From positions 496,001-560,000 of the forward strand of contig NZ_BJTV01000001.1 of NCBI RefSeq assembly GCF_007176755.1: 64,000 nt of DNA. Reading direction: 5' to 3'. The translations under genes and the position numbers were made by a program. The stretch comes from Streptomyces sp. 1-11 (GTDB taxonomy: Bacteria > Actinomycetota > Actinomycetes > Streptomycetales > Streptomycetaceae). The notes under the pieces were generated by a model. The model had not been told where the DNA came from. It was given only the letters and a program-made list of their open reading frames with translations, and ran no database searches. Shown here piece after piece: positions 47,909-56,152 of this stretch; positions within the stretch are counted from its first letter, which is position 1; each line of letters begins with the position of its first letter.

Positions 47909-49534
47909 TCAGCCCAGCCGGTTCGCCAGGGCCCTGAACTCGGCCCAGGACAGCGCCGGCTTCCCCGGGTCCCACAGCTTCTGCACGGTGGCCCTGAGCG
48001 GCATCCGGATCCCGGCGGCGACCTGCGCCTCGGTCTGGGCGCCCGGGATGTCGCTCCACACGGCGAACGAGCCGCCGGGGATCTGCCCGTCGTAGCTGGA
48101 CGGGACGGCGGTGGTGCCGCGCAGCACGAGCGGGTTCCACTGCTCGTAGATCCGCTGCCCGGTCGGGTAGACGAAGGTCTGCGGCTGGCCGAGGACGTAG
48201 TACATGAACTCGTCGTTGTAGTTGAGGACCTTGCGGCCGGCGCGCAGGTACTCCACCGGCTGCCGGGCGCCGATCTCCTTGCCGGTCCAGTAGGCGACCT
48301 GGAGGTCCTTGGCGGGCTGCACGGAGGTGTTGCGGAAGAAGCCGTCGTTCCAGGCCCGCATGGTGCGGTGGTGGGCGCGCACGGTGGCCGCGCGGTCGTT
48401 GAGCCAGCCGGTGGCGAGGTCGGCGACGGTCGCGCCGGAGCCGTACCGCTGCCGGGCCGCGGCCGCGAGCTGCGGGTAGGAGGCCTGCGGGTCGGAGACC
48501 GTCAGCGCCTGGTACTCGTCGCCGCCCAGATGCCACTGGCCGCCCGGGAAGACCCCGGCGTACTCGTTGAGCAGATCGTCGACGATCTTCGCGGAGCCGG
48601 GCTTGGAGATGTCGATCGCGCCCCGGGTGGCGACCCCGTTCGCGTTGCGCAGCTGCAGGTCGGGGTGGGCGGCTATGACCGCGCCGAGGTGTCCGGGCGA
48701 GTCGATCTCGGGCACCACGGTGATGTGCCGGCTGTTCGCCAGGTCCACGATCCGCTTGACCTGCGCCTTGGTCAGATGGTCCGTGGAGACGATCTCGGGG
48801 TGGCTGCTGGACTCGATCCGGAAGGCCTGGTCGTCGGAGAAGTGCAGCCCCAGCTCGTTGAACTTCAGGTCGCCCAGCTCGCGTATCCGGTCCTCGATCC
48901 AGGACGCGCTGTACGGCTTGCGGGCGATGTCCAGGTTGAAGCCGCGCACCGGCTTGGCGGGCTGGTCGCGCACGACGCCCTCCGGCGCCGTGCCGCCGCC
49001 GTGCACCTCCTGCTTGAGGGTGCGGGTGCCGTAGAAGACACCGGCCTGGGCCGGCCCGCTGATGTCGACCCGGCCGTCGCGCACGGTCATGGTGTACGAC
49101 TCAGGGTTGCCGCCGCCGCTGCCCAGCGTGAGCCGGACGTCCCCGGCCCGCTTGTCGTTCTTCTGCCCCGCGTACGCCAGGCCCAGCTCACCGGCGGTCA
49201 GCCGGCCCTCGTCGGCCAGCGACGGGTCGCCGATCACCAGCCGGTCGCCCTTCTGCGGGCGCCAGCCGGGGCCGTGCGCCGCGGTGTGCGATCTGACCGC
49301 GGGTATGGTCTGCGGCGCCCGGGAGAGCGGATAGGAGCGGCTGGGCGACGGACTGCTCGGCGCCCGGCCCGCCGGGGCCTGCGCCACGTCCTGCGCCGGT
49401 CTACCGCCGCTGTCCGCCGAGGCCCAGACGCCGACGCCCACACCGAGCGCGACGGTCCCCGCGAAAGCCGCGGCCACCGCCGCCCGCTTCCGCCTCACCT
49501 GCTGCGCCGACGCCCGGCGCCTGTGCTGGCTCAC
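47909..49534 (-). CDS. Secreted beta-N-acetylhexosaminidase (GH20)
   Basis: A 541-residue enzyme with a basic N terminus and signal helix (RRKRAAVAAAFAGTVALGVG), a Ser/Pro linker, a GH20b-like domain to about 190, and the catalytic barrel: RGFNLDIARKPYSASWIEDR near 197, FNELGLHFSDDQAFRIES near 225, ITVVPEIDSPGHLGAVIAAH near 266, GQWHLGGDEYQALT near 330 with catalytic Asp-Glu, and WNDGFF near 385. It removes GlcNAc or GalNAc from chitooligosaccharides or wall fragments outside the cell. GTG start at 49534. Confidence 0.94.
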   Translation of the reverse strand: MSQHRRRASAQQVRRKRAAVAAAFAGTVALGVGVGVWASADSGGRPAQDVAQAPAGRAPSSPSPSRSYPLSRAPQTIPAVRSHTAAHGPGWRPQKGDRLVIGDPSLADEGRLTAGELGLAYAGQKNDKRAGDVRLTLGSGGGNPESYTMTVRDGRVDISGPAQAGVFYGTRTLKQEVHGGGTAPEGVVRDQPAKPVRGFNLDIARKPYSASWIEDRIRELGDLKFNELGLHFSDDQAFRIESSSHPEIVSTDHLTKAQVKRIVDLANSRHITVVPEIDSPGHLGAVIAAHPDLQLRNANGVATRGAIDISKPGSAKIVDDLLNEYAGVFPGGQWHLGGDEYQALTVSDPQASYPQLAAAARQRYGSGATVADLATGWLNDRAATVRAHHRTMRAWNDGFFRNTSVQPAKDLQVAYWTGKEIGARQPVEYLRAGRKVLNYNDEFMYYVLGQPQTFVYPTGQRIYEQWNPLVLRGTTAVPSSYDGQIPGGSFAVWSDIPGAQTEAQVAAGIRMPLRATVQKLWDPGKPALSWAEFRALANRLG

Positions 49535-49688
49535 TCAGCCAACGTACGACCGATCGGCCCGCGACCCGTCATCGAGGGGTTCCGAAACTCTTCCGTACGG
49601 GTGAAATTCAGATACCCGTCGGACACACTGTGACCACTCTCGATAACGTAGCGACACAGCCTTCACAAGATCCCCTGCCACACCACAT

Positions 49689-50261
49689 GTGACGCGAGGA
49701 CCCACGCTGCCTGCGCATCGTCTCCCGTACCTCCCCACGCCGCTGGACGCCTTCAACGCCGCCCCCGCCGACGAGGCGGGCGCGATGCTGCTGCGCTGCC
49801 TGCGCGATCCGCGCTGGTCAGGGCGGATCGCCGAGCACCGCCCCTACCCCGACCTGGACGCCCTGCTGGCCGCGTCGGACGAGGCGGTCTACGACCTGTC
49901 CGCGGCCGAGCTCGCCGGGGCGCTCGCGGGCGAGCCGCTGCCCGAGCTGCCGGCGGACACCTACTCGGCGGCGCACATGGCGCTGAGCGCGGCCCACGCG
50001 GCCTACGAGGCGAGATTCGGACACACGTTCGTCATCTATCTCGGCGACACCCCGGCGCACGAGGTCATCGACCGCATCCTCGAGGGCATCCGGTCACGAT
50101 TGGCGAACGATCCGGAGGAGGAGCGGGTCATCGCGGCGGAGGAGCTGCGGCGCCTGGCGAAGCACCGGCTGGCGACGTACCTGGCGCGCCCGGCGCCGGG
50201 CTCGTCCGCGGGTCCGCCGACCGGCGCGACCAGCCACAACACGCCCGCTTCCGGGATATGA
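49689..50261 (+). CDS. OHCU-decarboxylase (UraD)-like protein lacking catalytic residues
   Basis: About 190 residues. The scaffold follows UraD (2-oxo-4-hydroxy-4-carboxy-5-ureidoimidazoline decarboxylase): LDAFNAAPADEAGAMLLRCL, WSGRIAEHRPYPDLDALLAA, AYEARFGHTFVIYLGDTPAH, IRSRLANDPEEERVIAAEEL. The catalytic HPRIG motif is replaced by GEPLPELPADT and the S-x-x-EQ motif by SAAHMALS, so urate-pathway activity is doubtful. No other urate genes are near. The start is uncertain: GTG at 49689 lacks a good ribosome-binding site, and CTG near 49708 has GAGG upstream. Confidence 0.72.
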   Translation: MTRGPTLPAHRLPYLPTPLDAFNAAPADEAGAMLLRCLRDPRWSGRIAEHRPYPDLDALLAASDEAVYDLSAAELAGALAGEPLPELPADTYSAAHMALSAAHAAYEARFGHTFVIYLGDTPAHEVIDRILEGIRSRLANDPEEERVIAAEELRRLAKHRLATYLARPAPGSSAGPPTGATSHNTPASGI

Positions 50262-50449
50262 ACGCACCTTCCACCCGAATGCCGCACCCCTAGCCCGTCC
50301 GGTGCCACTTTGATCACACAAGTAGGCCCCCCGTAAGCCACGCCGCGCCGCATGGATACGATGCTGAGGGCCGGTGGACCGTACCCGGCCGGGCCCGACC
50401 GACCGTGAAGCCGGCGCGGCCCTAGTCCCCGCTCCCGGAGGGTTCTTCC
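50262..50449 (+). promoter_or_regulatory. Upstream region of the sdh operon
   Basis: A 188-bp region that must carry the sdhCDAB promoter. GGAGGG lies about 6 nt before the sdhC start. GATACGATGCT near 50355 contains TACGAT as a possible -10 box. No repeat or riboswitch is evident. Confidence 0.45.
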
Positions 50450-50830
50450 GTGCCGGCTGGAACGCTGTACCGCGGACGGGAAGGAATGTGGTCCTGGGTG
50501 GCTCACCGAGTCACCGGCGTCCTCATCTTCTTCTTCCTGTTCGTCCATGTGCTGGACACCGCACTCGTCCGTGTCTCCCCCGAGGCCTACGACAAGGTCG
50601 TGGCGACGTACAAGACGCCGATCGTCGCGCTGCTGGAGTACGGCCTCGTCGCCGCCATCCTGTTCCACGCGCTCAACGGCCTGCGCGTCATCGCCGTCGA
50701 CTTCTGGTCGAAGGGCCCGCGCTACCAGAAGCAGATGTTCTGGACCGTGATGGGCGTCTGGATCGTCCTGATGGTCGGCGCGATCTACCCGGTCCTCGGC
50801 CACGCCGCTCGTGCCCTGTTCGGGAGCTGA
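50450..50830 (+). CDS. sdhC: Succinate dehydrogenase cytochrome b556 subunit
   Basis: A 126-residue membrane subunit with three helices: WSWVAHRVTGVLIFFFLFVH near residue 15 (HR-TG signature), LLEYGLVAAILFHALNGLRV near 62 with the heme-ligand His in FHALNG, and WTVMGVWIVLMVGAIYPVLG near 97. It anchors SdhAB, binds heme and quinone, and begins the sdhCDAB operon. GTG start with a strong ribosome-binding site. Confidence 0.96.
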   Translation: MPAGTLYRGREGMWSWVAHRVTGVLIFFFLFVHVLDTALVRVSPEAYDKVVATYKTPIVALLEYGLVAAILFHALNGLRVIAVDFWSKGPRYQKQMFWTVMGVWIVLMVGAIYPVLGHAARALFGS

Positions 50831-50835
50831 CACTC

Positions 50836-51318
50836 ATGTCCACGACTGAAACCCCCGCGTCCGGAGTCGGCCCCGTCGAGAGCACCCCGGTGTACTCCGT
50901 CGACAACCCGGCCCCCCTGATCGAGGCGCCGCGCAAGCGCACCAAGAAGTCCCCCAAGTCCACCCGGGGCAACTTCGAACTGGCCGCCTGGCTGTTCATG
51001 CGCCTGTCCGGCGTCGTGCTCGTCGTCCTCGTGATCGGCCACCTGCTGATCCAGCTCGTGCTGGACGGCGGCGTCTCCAAGATCGGCTTCGCCTTCGTGG
51101 CCGGCCGCTGGGCCTCCCCCTGGTGGCAGGTCTGGGACCTGCTGATGCTGTGGCTGGCGATGCTGCACGGCGCCAACGGCCTGCGCACGGTCATCAACGA
51201 CTACGCCGAGCGGCCTGCCTCCCGCATGTGGCTGAAGGCCCTGCTGTACACCGCGACGGTGTGGACCATCCTGCTGGGCACGCTGGTGATCTTCACCTTC
51301 GACCCGAACATCCGCTAG
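50836..51318 (+). CDS. sdhD: Succinate dehydrogenase hydrophobic membrane anchor subunit
   Basis: A 160-residue protein: about 50 residues of cytoplasmic extension rich in Pro, Lys and Ser, then three helices ([40 protein letters not shown] with the second heme/quinone-side His, [20 protein letters not shown]). It follows sdhC after 5 bp. Confidence 0.95.
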   Translation: MSTTETPASGVGPVESTPVYSVDNPAPLIEAPRKRTKKSPKSTRGNFELAAWLFMRLSGVVLVVLVIGHLLIQLVLDGGVSKIGFAFVAGRWASPWWQVWDLLMLWLAMLHGANGLRTVINDYAERPASRMWLKALLYTATVWTILLGTLVIFTFDPNIR

Positions 51319-51337
51319 GCACGGGGCTGCGAGAATC

Positions 51338-53092
51338 ATGAAGATCCACAAGTACGACACAGTCATCGTCGGCGCCGGCGGCGCCGGCATGCGCGCGGCC
51401 ATCGAGTCGACGAAGCGCAGCCGCACCGCCGTGCTGACCAAGCTCTACCCCACCCGCTCCCACACGGGCGCCGCGCAGGGCGGCATGGCCGCCGCGCTGG
51501 CCAACGTGGAGGAGGACAACTGGGAGTGGCACACCTTCGACACGGTCAAGGGCGGTGACTACCTGGTCGACCAGGACGCCGCCGAGATCCTGGCGAAGGA
51601 GGCCATCGACGCCGTCCTCGACCTGGAGAAGATGGGCCTGCCGTTCAACCGGACGCCCGACGGGACGATCGACCAGCGCCGCTTCGGCGGTCACTCCCGC
51701 AACCACGGCGAGGCCCCGGTCCGCCGGTCCTGCTACGCCGCGGACCGCACCGGCCACATGATCCTCCAGACGCTGTACCAGAACTGCGTCAAGGAGGGCG
51801 TGGAGTTCTTCAACGAGTTCTACGTCCTGGACCAGCTCATCACCGAGGTCGACGGCGTCAGGAAGTCGGCCGGCGTGGTGGCGTACGAGCTGGCGACCGG
51901 CGAGATCCACATCTTCCAGGCGAAGGCCGTGATCTACGCCTCCGGCGGCACCGGCAAGTTCTTCCGGGTGACCTCCAACGCGCACACCCTCACCGGTGAC
52001 GGCCAGGCCGCCGTCTACCGCCGGGGCCTGCCGCTGGAGGACATGGAGTTCTTCCAGTTCCACCCGACCGGCATCTGGCGCATGGGCATCCTGCTGACGG
52101 AGGGCGCCCGCGGTGAGGGCGGCATCCTCCGCAACAAGGACGGCGAGCGCTTCATGGAGAAGTACGCGCCGGTCATGAAGGACCTCGCGTCCCGTGACGT
52201 CGTCTCCCGCTCCATCTACACGGAGATCCGTGAGGGCCGCGGCTGCGGTCCCGAGGGCGACCACGTCTACCTGGACCTCACGCACCTCCCGCCGGAGCAG
52301 CTCGACGCCAAGCTCCCGGACATCACCGAGTTCGCGCGGACCTACCTCGGCATCGAGCCCTACACGGACCCGATCCCGATCCAGCCGACCGCGCACTACG
52401 CCATGGGCGGCATCCCGACCAACGTCGAGGGCGAGGTCCTGGCGGACAACACCACCGTCGTCCCGGGTCTCTACGCGGCCGGCGAGGTCGCCTGTGTCTC
52501 CGTGCACGGCGCCAACCGCCTGGGCACCAACTCGCTGCTGGACATCAACGTGTTCGGCCGCCGCGCGGGCATCGCCGCCGCCGAGTACTCCCACAGGTCC
52601 GACTTCGTCGAGCTGCCGGAGGCCCCGGAGGCGTTCGTCGTCGAGCAGATCGAGCGGCTGCGCAACTCCACCGGCAGCGAGCGGGTGGCCACCATCCGCC
52701 GTGAGCTGCAGGAGACCATGGACGCCAACGTCATGGTGTTCCGCACCGAGCAGACGATCAAGACGGCCGTCGAGAAGATCGCCGAGCTGCGCGAGCGCTA
52801 CAAGAACGTGGCGATCCAGGACAAGGGCAAGCGGTTCAACACCGACCTCCTCGAGGCGATCGAGCTGGGCAACCTGCTCGAACTGGCCGAGGTCATGGCG
52901 GTCTCGGCCCTCGCCCGCAAGGAGTCCCGCGGCGGTCACTACCGCGAGGACTACCCGAGCCGCGACGACGTCAACTTCATGCGGCACACGATGGCGTACC
53001 GCGAGGTCGGCGCAGACGGCTCGGAAACCGTCCGTCTCGACTACAAGCCGGTCGTCCAGACCCGCTACCAGCCGATGGAGCGTAAGTACTGA
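51338..53092 (+). CDS. sdhA: Succinate dehydrogenase flavoprotein subunit
   Basis: A 584-residue flavoprotein: FAD-binding [17 protein letters not shown] at the start, [20 protein letters not shown] near 45 with the covalent-FAD His, [12 protein letters not shown] near 233, [20 protein letters not shown] near 288 with the catalytic Arg, and [14 protein letters not shown] near 395. It oxidises succinate to fumarate. The stop overlaps the sdhB start as TGATG. Confidence 0.98.
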   Translation: MKIHKYDTVIVGAGGAGMRAAIESTKRSRTAVLTKLYPTRSHTGAAQGGMAAALANVEEDNWEWHTFDTVKGGDYLVDQDAAEILAKEAIDAVLDLEKMGLPFNRTPDGTIDQRRFGGHSRNHGEAPVRRSCYAADRTGHMILQTLYQNCVKEGVEFFNEFYVLDQLITEVDGVRKSAGVVAYELATGEIHIFQAKAVIYASGGTGKFFRVTSNAHTLTGDGQAAVYRRGLPLEDMEFFQFHPTGIWRMGILLTEGARGEGGILRNKDGERFMEKYAPVMKDLASRDVVSRSIYTEIREGRGCGPEGDHVYLDLTHLPPEQLDAKLPDITEFARTYLGIEPYTDPIPIQPTAHYAMGGIPTNVEGEVLADNTTVVPGLYAAGEVACVSVHGANRLGTNSLLDINVFGRRAGIAAAEYSHRSDFVELPEAPEAFVVEQIERLRNSTGSERVATIRRELQETMDANVMVFRTEQTIKTAVEKIAELRERYKNVAIQDKGKRFNTDLLEAIELGNLLELAEVMAVSALARKESRGGHYREDYPSRDDVNFMRHTMAYREVGADGSETVRLDYKPVVQTRYQPMERKY

Positions 53093-53871
53093 TGGCTACC
53101 CCTGTTCTGGACAAGGCGGACGCGGCCGGCCAGCCCGAGCCCGGCTTCGCCGACTCCCCCTACATCACCGTCACCTTCCGGATCCGCCGGTTCAACCCGG
53201 AGGTCTCGGCCGAGGCGACCTGGGAAGACTTCCAGCTGGAGATCGACCCCAAGGAGCGCGTCCTCGACGGTCTGCACAAGATCAAGTGGGACGTCGACGG
53301 CACCCTGACCTTCCGCCGTTCCTGCGCCCACGGCATCTGCGGCTCCGACGCCATGCGGATCAACGGCAAGAACCGCCTGGCGTGCAAGACGCTGATCAAG
53401 GACATCAACCCCGAGAAGCCGATCACGGTCGAGCCCATAAAGGGCCTCACGGTCCTGAAGGACCTGGTCGTGGACATGGAGCCGTTCTTCCAGGCGTACC
53501 GGGACGTCATGCCGTTCCTGGTCACCAAGGAGACGAACGAGCCGACGCGCGAGCGTCTGCAGTCCGCCGAGGACCGCGCGCGCTTCGACGACACCACCAA
53601 GTGCATCCTCTGCGCCGCGTGCACGTCGTCCTGCCCGGTGTTCTGGAACGACGGCCAGTACTTCGGCCCGGCCGCGATCGTGAACGCCCACCGCTTCATC
53701 TTCGACAGCCGTGACGAGGCGGGCGAGCAGCGCCTGGAGATCCTCAACGACCGCGACGGCGTGTGGCGCTGCCGCACGACCTTCAACTGCACGGACGCAT
53801 GCCCGCGCGGTATCGAGGTCACCAAGGCGATCCAGGAAGTGAAGCGCGCGCTGATCACGCGTCGCTACTGA
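53092..53871 (+). CDS. sdhB: Succinate dehydrogenase iron-sulfur subunit
   Basis: A 259-residue protein. The [2Fe-2S] cluster site is SCAHGICGSDAM with the later Cys of RLACKTL (residues 80-105); the second cluster site is CILCAACTSSCPVF (near 172-185) and the last CRTTFNCTDACPRGI (near 224-238). It passes electrons from the flavin to quinone in the SdhCD membrane. TAC-TGATG overlap with sdhA. Confidence 0.98.
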   Translation: MATPVLDKADAAGQPEPGFADSPYITVTFRIRRFNPEVSAEATWEDFQLEIDPKERVLDGLHKIKWDVDGTLTFRRSCAHGICGSDAMRINGKNRLACKTLIKDINPEKPITVEPIKGLTVLKDLVVDMEPFFQAYRDVMPFLVTKETNEPTRERLQSAEDRARFDDTTKCILCAACTSSCPVFWNDGQYFGPAAIVNAHRFIFDSRDEAGEQRLEILNDRDGVWRCRTTFNCTDACPRGIEVTKAIQEVKRALITRRY

Positions 53872-53894
53872 TTCCCTTCCGCGTCCAGCGAGTC

Positions 53895-53931
53895 GGGCCC
53901 CGTATCCGGTCATCCGCCGGAGACGGGGCCC
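53895..53931 (+). terminator. Terminator of the sdh operon
   Basis: A 15-bp inverted repeat with one mismatch (GGGCCCCGTATCCGG against CCGGAGACGGGGCCC), 24 bp after the sdhB stop, followed by TTCG. Confidence 0.8.
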
Positions 53932-54021
53932 TTCGCCGTTCCCGGGGCGGCCGGCGGCAGGGGCGACGGATGGCAGGATGATCACTCGATCCGACGAAGC
54001 GGCCATCAGGGGGACGCCAGC

Positions 54022-54648
54022 ATGACCGAGCCGAATCCGCAGACCGGCGCGAACCACCCGTGGGGCCCGGGGCACCCTCCGGCGGCGTCCGCGCCGCCCC
54101 CGGGCGCCCCCGCGCACCCCCCGGCCGGGCCCGGCTACGGCTACCCGGCGCAGCCCCCGGGCGCGCCCGGCTACGGCTACCCGGCCCAGCCCCCGACCGC
54201 GCCCGGCTACGGCTACCCGGCGCCCGCGCCGCAGCCCGGGTACGGGTTCCCGCAGCAGCCGAAGGCTCCGGGCGGGCCTGCCGCTCCCGCGCCCATGGGC
54301 GGCGCCGTGCTGCTGTCGATCGGCGACATCATGGTGACGGGCGATCAGATCGTCACCCCGGCCGGACAGCTGCCGCTGCGCGGCGCGGTCTGGAACGCCA
54401 CCGACATGTCGCACACCGAGGAGCGGATCCCGCCGCACGCCATCGTGCTCGCCGTGGTCTTCTTCCTGTTCTACCTGCTCGGCCTGCTCTTCCTGCTGAT
54501 GAAGGAGAAGCGGACCACGGGCTACGTCCAGGTCACCGTGACCAGCGCGGGCCGGCACCACTCCACGATGGTCCCGGCGCGGGATCCGGCCACCTTCCCC
54601 GCGATCATGGGGCAGATCAACTACGCCCGGTCGCTGAGCGGTATGTAG
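54022..54648 (+). CDS. Proline-rich single-span membrane protein
   Basis: A 208-residue protein. Residues 15-92 are Pro/Gly/Tyr/Ala-rich and contain three copies of a 12-residue unit with core PGYGYPA, encoded by 36-bp DNA repeats. Residues 95-140 form a small domain (GAVLLSIGDIMVTGDQIVTP, LPLRGAVWNATDMSHTEERI), followed by one membrane helix (IVLAVVFFLFYLLGLLFLLM) and a cytoplasmic end YVQVTVTSAGRHHSTMVPAR. Function not known. AGGGGG precedes the ATG. Confidence 0.82.
   Translation: MTEPNPQTGANHPWGPGHPPAASAPPPGAPAHPPAGPGYGYPAQPPGAPGYGYPAQPPTAPGYGYPAPAPQPGYGFPQQPKAPGGPAAPAPMGGAVLLSIGDIMVTGDQIVTPAGQLPLRGAVWNATDMSHTEERIPPHAIVLAVVFFLFYLLGLLFLLMKEKRTTGYVQVTVTSAGRHHSTMVPARDPATFPAIMGQINYARSLSGM
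54130..54238 (+). repeat. 36-bp coding repeats for PGYGYPA units
   Basis: CCCGGCTACGGCTACCCGGC recurs three times at about 36-bp steps inside the proline-rich gene. Confidence 0.8.
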
Positions 54649-54656
54649 GCGCCCCT

Positions 54657-54717
54657 CGCGCCATACGCGAGAAGCCCCGCCGGACGTGTTCCGGTGGGGC
54701 TTCTCGCGTATGGCGCG
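54657..54717 (+). terminator. 27-bp stem terminator
   Basis: Two 27-nt arms (54657-54683 and 54691-54717) pair fully apart from one G-U, around a 7-nt loop, followed by TTT. It starts 9 bp after the proline-rich gene and ends close to the next promoter. It is the strongest hairpin in the window. Confidence 0.92.
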
Positions 54718-54727
54718 TTTCCGGCCT

Positions 54728-54733
54728 TAATGT
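54728..54733 (+). promoter_or_regulatory. -10 box of a leaderless transcript (VOC gene)
   Basis: TAATGT lies 6 nt before the ATG at 54740; no Shine-Dalgarno sequence is present between the preceding terminator and the start. Confidence 0.5.
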
Positions 54734-54739
54734 GACGAC

Positions 54740-55150
54740 ATGTCAGACAAAGGGTCGTACGAGCTGCTCGGGTTCGACAACGCGCTGTTCCCCGTCGGCG
54801 ACCTCGGCGAGGCCGTCGCCTTCTACGAACGCGCCGGGTTCACCGTCGGGTTCCGGCTCGACGAGGCCGGGATCGCCCTGCTGAAGGTCGGCGGCGAGAC
54901 ACCCGGCATCCTGCTGCGCACCGAGGAGGCGCTGGGGCACCGGCCGCCGCCGTGGCCGTCGCCGCGGCTGTGGCTCGAGGTGCCGGACGCGCGGGCGGCG
55001 GCCCGGGCGCTGGCCGGCGCCGGGATCGTGCCGCTGGACGAGGTGTTCCCGGGCGCCACCGGCTGGACCGTCGAGATCGCCGACCCCTGGGGGAACGTGC
55101 TCGGGTTCACGGACTACAGCAAGCGCCCGGAGCTGGGCCGCCTGAACTGA
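54740..55150 (+). CDS. VOC-family protein (glyoxalase/bleomycin-resistance fold)
   Basis: A 136-residue vicinal-oxygen-chelate protein: FDNALFPVGDLGEAVAFYER, AGFTVGFRLDEAGIALLKVG, WLEVPDARAAARALAGAGIV, VEIADPWGNVLGFTDYSKRP. The substrate and metal-binding set are not clear, since the first His position is Asn/Leu-rich. It seems separately transcribed from a leaderless promoter. Confidence 0.88.
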   Translation: MSDKGSYELLGFDNALFPVGDLGEAVAFYERAGFTVGFRLDEAGIALLKVGGETPGILLRTEEALGHRPPPWPSPRLWLEVPDARAAARALAGAGIVPLDEVFPGATGWTVEIADPWGNVLGFTDYSKRPELGRLN

Positions 55151-55172
55151 CGCGATCCATCGCCCCCTTGAG

Positions 55173-55186
55173 TTGAACATGTTCAA
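55173..55186. promoter_or_regulatory. TetR operator 1, overlapping the -35 box
   Basis: TTGAACATGTTCAA is a perfect 14-bp palindrome. Its first half TTGAAC serves as a -35 box for TACAGT at 55196-55201 with a 17-nt spacer. It is of the TTGAAC-NN-GTTCAA type found for TetR-family repressors. Confidence 0.75.
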
Positions 55187-55195
55187 AAGCAGGTC

Positions 55196-55201
55196 TACAG
55201 T
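55196..55201 (+). promoter_or_regulatory. -10 box of the TetR-regulated operon
   Basis: TACAGT lies 17 nt after TTGAAC at 55173-55178 and between the two palindromes. Transcription would start near 55208. Confidence 0.55.
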
Positions 55202-55217
55202 CATCCCTGTCAGCGTT

Positions 55218-55231
55218 TTGAACGCGTTCAA
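55218..55231. promoter_or_regulatory. TetR operator 2, downstream of the transcription start
   Basis: TTGAACGCGTTCAA is a second perfect palindrome with the same half-sites, 45 bp centre to centre from the first. Confidence 0.72.
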
Positions 55232-55244
55232 GAAGGGGTGGGGC

Positions 55245-55652
55245 ATGGACCGCACCGTCATCGCCTACGTCATCTACCTGGTGGTCAGCGTCGCGCTGAC
55301 CGTCTGGGTGGCCCGCACGCTCAGCCGCAACGGCAGGGTCTTCCTGGCCGACGTGCTGCACGGCAACGAGAAGCTCGCCGACGCCGTCAACCACCTCCTG
55401 GTGGTCGGCTTCTACCTGGTCAACCTCGGCTTCGTGGCGCTGTACCTCAACGACGACGGCGAGATAGACGACACCCGCGGCATCTTCGAGGCCCTGTCGG
55501 CCAAGCTCGGGGTGGTGCTGCTGGTGCTCGGCGTGATGCACCTGGGCAACGTGTACGTGCTCAACAGGATCCGGCGGCGCGGGCTGATGGAGCGCGAGCA
55601 GCAGCCCCCGGTGCCCCCGCAGGCCTGGGTCCCGCCCACGGCCGGCGCGTGA
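55245..55652 (+). CDS. Small integral membrane protein of TetR-regulated operon
   Basis: A 135-residue protein with three membrane helices (VIAYVIYLVVSVALTVWVAR, VNHLLVVGFYLVNLGFVALY, GVVLLVLGVMHLGNVYVLNR) and a Pro-rich tail. Function unknown. The ATG at 55245 has AAGGGGTGGGG upstream; the longer frame from 55173 would begin inside the first operator. Its stop overlaps the next gene's GTG (GTGA). Confidence 0.82.
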   Translation: MDRTVIAYVIYLVVSVALTVWVARTLSRNGRVFLADVLHGNEKLADAVNHLLVVGFYLVNLGFVALYLNDDGEIDDTRGIFEALSAKLGVVLLVLGVMHLGNVYVLNRIRRRGLMEREQQPPVPPQAWVPPTAGA

Positions 55653-56143
55653 GCGCGGTGACCTCCGCGCCGGACCGGGACGCCGGATCCGTCCCGGTCC
55701 GCGGGCTCACCGTCCTGTACGACGCCGAGTGCGCCCTCTGCGCCCACCTGCGCGACTGGCTCGTGCGGCAGCCGAAGCTGGTGCCGCTCGAGCTGGTCCC
55801 GGCCGGCTCGGACCAGGCCCGCCGCCGCTTCCCGGGCCTCGACCACGCCGCCACCCTCGACGAGGTCACCGTGATCGGTGACTCCGGGCAGGTCTACCAG
55901 GCCTCCCGCGCCTGGATCGTCGTCCTGTGGGCGCTGCGCGAACACCGCCCGCTCGCCCACCGGCTGAGCACCCCGGCCGGGGCGAAGCTGGCCCGGGCCG
56001 CGGTGCTGGCGGCCGCCAAGTGGCGGGGCGCGCAATGGGGCGGGCAGCCGTACCGGCGGACCGACGGGTGGAGGTACGACCCGTACACGGGCTGGACCCA
56101 CAACCCGCCGTCCTGTTCCGGCGGAGCCTGCGCGACTGGTTAG
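55649..56143 (+). CDS. DUF393 thiol-disulfide-oxidoreductase-like protein (DCC family)
   Basis: A 164-residue protein. The DCC/DUF393 motif appears as VLYDAECALCAHLRDWL near residue 24, with the D-x-x-C-x-x-C pair; SRAWIVVLWALREHRPLA near 86 is typical of the C-terminal half. The Cys-rich end (SCSGGACATG) is unusual. Redox role is inferred from the motif only. It is the second gene of the TetR operon. Confidence 0.85.
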   Translation: MSAVTSAPDRDAGSVPVRGLTVLYDAECALCAHLRDWLVRQPKLVPLELVPAGSDQARRRFPGLDHAATLDEVTVIGDSGQVYQASRAWIVVLWALREHRPLAHRLSTPAGAKLARAAVLAAAKWRGAQWGGQPYRRTDGWRYDPYTGWTHNPPSCSGGACATG

Positions 56144-56146
56144 GCT
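56141..56146 (+). promoter_or_regulatory. Possible own -10 box of the TetR gene
   Basis: TAGGCT overlaps the stop codon of the DUF393 gene and lies 6 nt before the GTG of the TetR gene. It may give a leaderless transcript in addition to operon read-through. Confidence 0.4.
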
Positions 56147-56152
56147 CCTGTC

